7,444 nucleotides of DNA, from positions 1 through 7,444 of the forward strand of contig JAGLQP010000086.1 in assembly GCA_023136785.1 (NCBI GenBank). Reading direction: 5' to 3'. The translations under genes were made by a program, and so were the position numbers. The notes beneath the pieces were generated by a model. It saw only the letters and a program-made list of their open reading frames with translations, was not told where the DNA came from and ran no database searches. This document shows, one piece after another, positions 5,609-7,444 of the stretch. Within the stretch, counting starts at the first letter, position 1. Every line of letters starts with the position of its first letter. Origin of the DNA: Spirochaetales bacterium. Lineage in GTDB: Bacteria; Spirochaetota; Spirochaetia; SZUA-6; DRHE01.

Positions 5609-6112
5609 CTATAGTGAGTTCTTGAACTCGACGTCTTTTCCCTCGAGTTGCCGGACCTTCTCCTCCCTGCTCCGCTTCAGGATCTTTCTAAGGCTGGGAT
5701 TTGCGCTTGAAAAAACCTGGGCAATGAAACGGCCCACATTCTTGGGATTGAGGATCGTCGCATTGGAGCTTCCCGGTGGATTGGTCAGACAGCTGTGGTT
5801 CAGTCCGTCAGGCGGACAGCTAATCACCGGATGATCGGCATGAAAGGCCAGGGTTCCGGAAAGAGCATCGGTGCCGCCGGCAACCGCTACGTACACGAGG
5901 GCTCCACCCTGCCCTTCGTACTCATCGATCAGTTCCAGCAGTCTTCCCGGACTTTTGTGAGCCGAGCAGACACGAACTCTGTATGGAATTTCATACATCT
6001 TCAGGGCAGAAATGATCTTCTCGATGTGACTCCTGTCGCTGTCCGATCCGGCTATGATCAGAGCACAACCCGTGTTCCGGCGCAAGCCTTCAGTGAAATC
6101 CGGCTGACTCAT
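5609..6112 (-). CDS. purE: AIR carboxylase, class II-like PurE
   Basis: The 167-residue protein has the PurE fold, with phosphate-binding loop AGSDSD (21-26), SAHKSP (50-55), AGGTDALSG (78-86), PVISCPP (95-101) and NPPGSSNATILNPKN (111-125). Lysine after the histidine in SAHK, where class I has SAHR, and the LNPKN...AQVFS C-terminal block resemble class II PurE (Treponema denticola, animal PAICS). Class II enzymes carboxylate AIR directly with CO2 and need no PurK. Class I enzymes are mutases acting on the PurK product N5-CAIR. No purK is in the window. AGGTD replaces the AGRSN of known class II enzymes, so it may be a distinct subtype. The ATG at 6112 has AGAGGGG about 9 bases upstream. It is the first gene of the purECBF unit, behind its own promoter. 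The PurE family is certain; the class is inferred. Confidence 0.9.
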   Translation of the reverse strand: MSQPDFTEGLRRNTGCALIIAGSDSDRSHIEKIISALKMYEIPYRVRVCSAHKSPGRLLELIDEYEGQGGALVYVAVAGGTDALSGTLAFHADHPVISCPPDGLNHSCLTNPPGSSNATILNPKNVGRFIAQVFSSANPSLRKILKRSREEKVRQLEGKDVEFKNSL

Positions 6113-6160
6113 GTACGCTTTCCCCTCTACCGATAGCTCATGCTCTCGTATAGCAAACTT

Positions 6161-6197
6161 CAGGTGGGAGTGATGATGGCCCCACTATACCCACCTG
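6161..6197. repeat. Inverted repeat around the purE -10 box, candidate operator
   Basis: CAGGTGGG (6161-6168) and CCCACCTG (6190-6197) are perfect 8-bp arms 21 bases apart. They flank the -10 box and the probable start site of the purE promoter. On the minus strand GTGGG also occurs on both sides of the TATA core (GTGGGTATAGTGGG). A transcript starting at this promoter would lack the upstream arm, so a DNA operator is more likely than an RNA hairpin, except in transcripts running through from purD. No T-run follows, so it is not called a terminator. Confidence 0.5.
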
Positions 6198-6212
6198 GGC
6201 AGCCCCTGTCAA
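6184..6212 (-). promoter_or_regulatory. Sigma-70-type promoter for purE-purC-purB-purF
   Basis: On the minus strand a perfect -35 hexamer TTGACA (6212-6207) is followed after exactly 17 bases by TATAGT (6189-6184), five of six matches to the -10 consensus. The -35 box begins one base after the TAA of purD. The likely start is near 6177, giving a leader of about 65 bases before the purE ATG. The match and spacing are seen; activity is inferred. Confidence 0.75.
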
Positions 6213-6213
6213 T

Positions 6214-7444
6214 TTACAACGACTGTACGGCCCGATGACCGATATCCCGTCGGAACTGGCAGGCCTCGAAATCGATTCGCTCGACTCCCCGGTAGGTTGT
6301 GGCGATGGCCTCGCCGATCGTGGCCCCTGTGCCCGTCACTCCCAGTACCCTGCCTCCGGAGGTGATCACCCGGCCGGTCTGGTCTCTGCGGGTACCGGCG
6401 TGAAATACATACACGCCCTCCAGGCTCTCCGCCGCCTCTATACCCCGAATCACCTTTCCCTTGAGGTAGCGGTCCGGGTACCCCCCCGAAGCCATGACGA
6501 CACAACAGGCTGCTCCTTCGGCGAACCGCACCTCCTGCCCGCTCAGGCTGCCCGAGGCACTTGCCAGAAGTAGAGAAAATAGATCGTTCTCCAGCAGCGG
6601 CAGGACCGCCTGGATTTCAGGGTCGCCGAAGCGGCAGTTGTACTCTACGACCTTGGGCTGCCCGTCCTTGATCATCAAACCGACGTACAGACAGCCGCGA
6701 TAGGGAGTGCCGGCCTCGGCCAAACCCCCCAGGGTCGGACCCACGATGCGGCGATCCACGATTTCCTGAATCGCCGCAGTGACAACCGGGGCAGGAGCAT
6801 AGGCGCCCATTCCGCCGGTATTCGGACCCCGGTCGCCATCCAGGGCTCGTTTGTGGTCCTGGGAGGAGACCAGGTACAGGGCGTTCTCACCGTCACACAG
6901 GGCCAGGATCGAAGCTTCTTCGCCCTCCATGAACTCTTCGATCACGACTTTCTCACCTGCAGGGCCGAAAACTTTTGCGCCCATCAGCCGCTCCAGGGCT
7001 TGCCCCGCCTGTCTCCGGTTCTCGCAGACGATCGATCCTTTCCCCGCCGCCAACCCGGATGCCTTGACCACCACCGGTCCTTCGGGTAAATCGTTCACAA
7101 AGCCTTGAGCTCCTGAGAGCTCTTCGAACACGGCGAAATCAGGCTGGGGGATGTCCTGACGCTCCATGAACCTGCGGGCAAAGGCCTTGTCCTCCTCCAG
7201 ACGAGCCGCCGCCCGGGAGGGACCAAAGATCGCCAAACCTTGTTCTTGAAAGGCATCCACCAGGCCGGCGCACAGAGGGGCTTCCGGACCTACTACGGTC
7301 AGATCGATGCGGCGTTCTTTGGCAAATCTCGTCAGCTCGTCGAATCCATCTCCGCCGCTCACGTCGATCGGGATATTCCCCGGTGTGCCTGCGTTACCCG
7401 GGGCCGTGTAAATAGCCTCTACGTCATCTCCCCGTGAGAGGAAG
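6214..7444 (-). CDS. purD: Phosphoribosylamine-glycine ligase, 5' end outside window
   Basis: PurD joins phosphoribosylamine and glycine with ATP to make GAR, the step after PurF. It is an ATP-grasp enzyme. The reading frame is open to the right edge, with its first complete codon at 7443-7441, and begins FLSRGDDVEAIYTAPGNAGT, which matches the N-terminal domain after the missing GxGGREHAL region. The GTG at 7362 is therefore an internal valine codon, not the start. About 409 residues are visible, and roughly 15-20 are probably missing. In visible numbering, VVGPEAPL is at 50-57, the ATP-grasp segment KASGLAAGKG at 127-136, GDRGPNTGGMGAY at 203-215, and the family signature NCRFGDPE at 269-276. 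It ends with TAA at 6216-6214, 101 bases before purE. The purE promoter lies in that gap, so purD may belong to a separate upstream transcript. Confidence 0.95.
   Translation of the reverse strand, partial: FLSRGDDVEAIYTAPGNAGTPGNIPIDVSGGDGFDELTRFAKERRIDLTVVGPEAPLCAGLVDAFQEQGLAIFGPSRAAARLEEDKAFARRFMERQDIPQPDFAVFEELSGAQGFVNDLPEGPVVVKASGLAAGKGSIVCENRRQAGQALERLMGAKVFGPAGEKVVIEEFMEGEEASILALCDGENALYLVSSQDHKRALDGDRGPNTGGMGAYAPAPVVTAAIQEIVDRRIVGPTLGGLAEAGTPYRGCLYVGLMIKDGQPKVVEYNCRFGDPEIQAVLPLLENDLFSLLLASASGSLSGQEVRFAEGAACCVVMASGGYPDRYLKGKVIRGIEAAESLEGVYVFHAGTRRDQTGRVITSGGRVLGVTGTGATIGEAIATTYRGVERIDFEACQFRRDIGHRAVQSL

Noticed and set aside
4847..5614. 255-codon open frame antisense to purC
   Set aside because: It is a shadow of purC, with no motif or ribosome binding site.
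6127..6141. Four-codon upstream ORF (ATG AGC TAT CGG TAG) in the purE leader
   Set aside because: It is too short to distinguish from chance and has only a weak GAGAG upstream. It could be revisited if ribosome profiling shows initiation there.
6161..6197. Intrinsic terminator after purD
   Set aside because: The arms pair perfectly, but the 21-base loop is long, no U-tract follows on the minus strand, and the arms bracket a strong promoter, which fits an operator better.
6214..7362. purD starting at the GTG at 7362
   Set aside because: The frame continues upstream to the window edge and encodes conserved PurD sequence (AIYTAPGNAGT), so this GTG is an internal valine codon.

Overview
The window comes from a bacterial chromosome of moderate to high GC. 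It holds most of a purine biosynthesis gene cluster on the minus strand. Converging on it from the left are a radical SAM gene of the AmmeMemoRadiSam group and a small HicBA toxin-antitoxin module. The oxygen-sensitive flavour (a radical SAM enzyme and a PurF with [4Fe-4S] ligands) fits an anaerobe or facultative organism. The phylum cannot be fixed from the sequence. PurE resembles the class II enzymes of spirochaetes and animals, PurB resembles the animal-type lyase, and PurC resembles the long archaeal-type synthetase.

Layout. Bases 1-59 carry a perfect 12-bp inverted repeat and a possible promoter placed very close to the first gene. Bases 60-1043 (+) are amrS. Bases 1071-1483 (+) are hicB and hicA, in a stretch of about 49% GC by hand count. 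The 21 bases at the 3' end of amrS (1021-1041) recur exactly at 1568-1588, in the same reading frame and followed by a stop codon. The module therefore looks inserted into the end of amrS while preserving its protein product. Six bases later the purine genes begin, read leftwards: purF (2964-1597), purB (4467-3028), purC (5596-4493), purE (6112-5609) and purD (entering from the right edge, ending at 6214).

How the genes work together. PurF makes phosphoribosylamine, PurD converts it to GAR, PurE carboxylates AIR, PurC adds aspartate, and PurB releases fumarate (and also acts on adenylosuccinate). purE-purC-purB-purF have gaps of 12, 25 and 63 bases and look like one operon. A near-consensus promoter (TTGACA, 17 bases, TATAGT) starts one base after the purD stop. 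An inverted repeat surrounds its -10 box, which suggests the four-gene unit has its own regulated start. A (GA)10 microsatellite runs into the ribosome binding site of purF.

No wholly new multi-gene system is evident. The observations most worth following are the hicBA insertion with its in-frame direct repeat, the purE promoter/operator, the GA tract before purF, and the mixed-lineage character of PurE, PurC and PurB.
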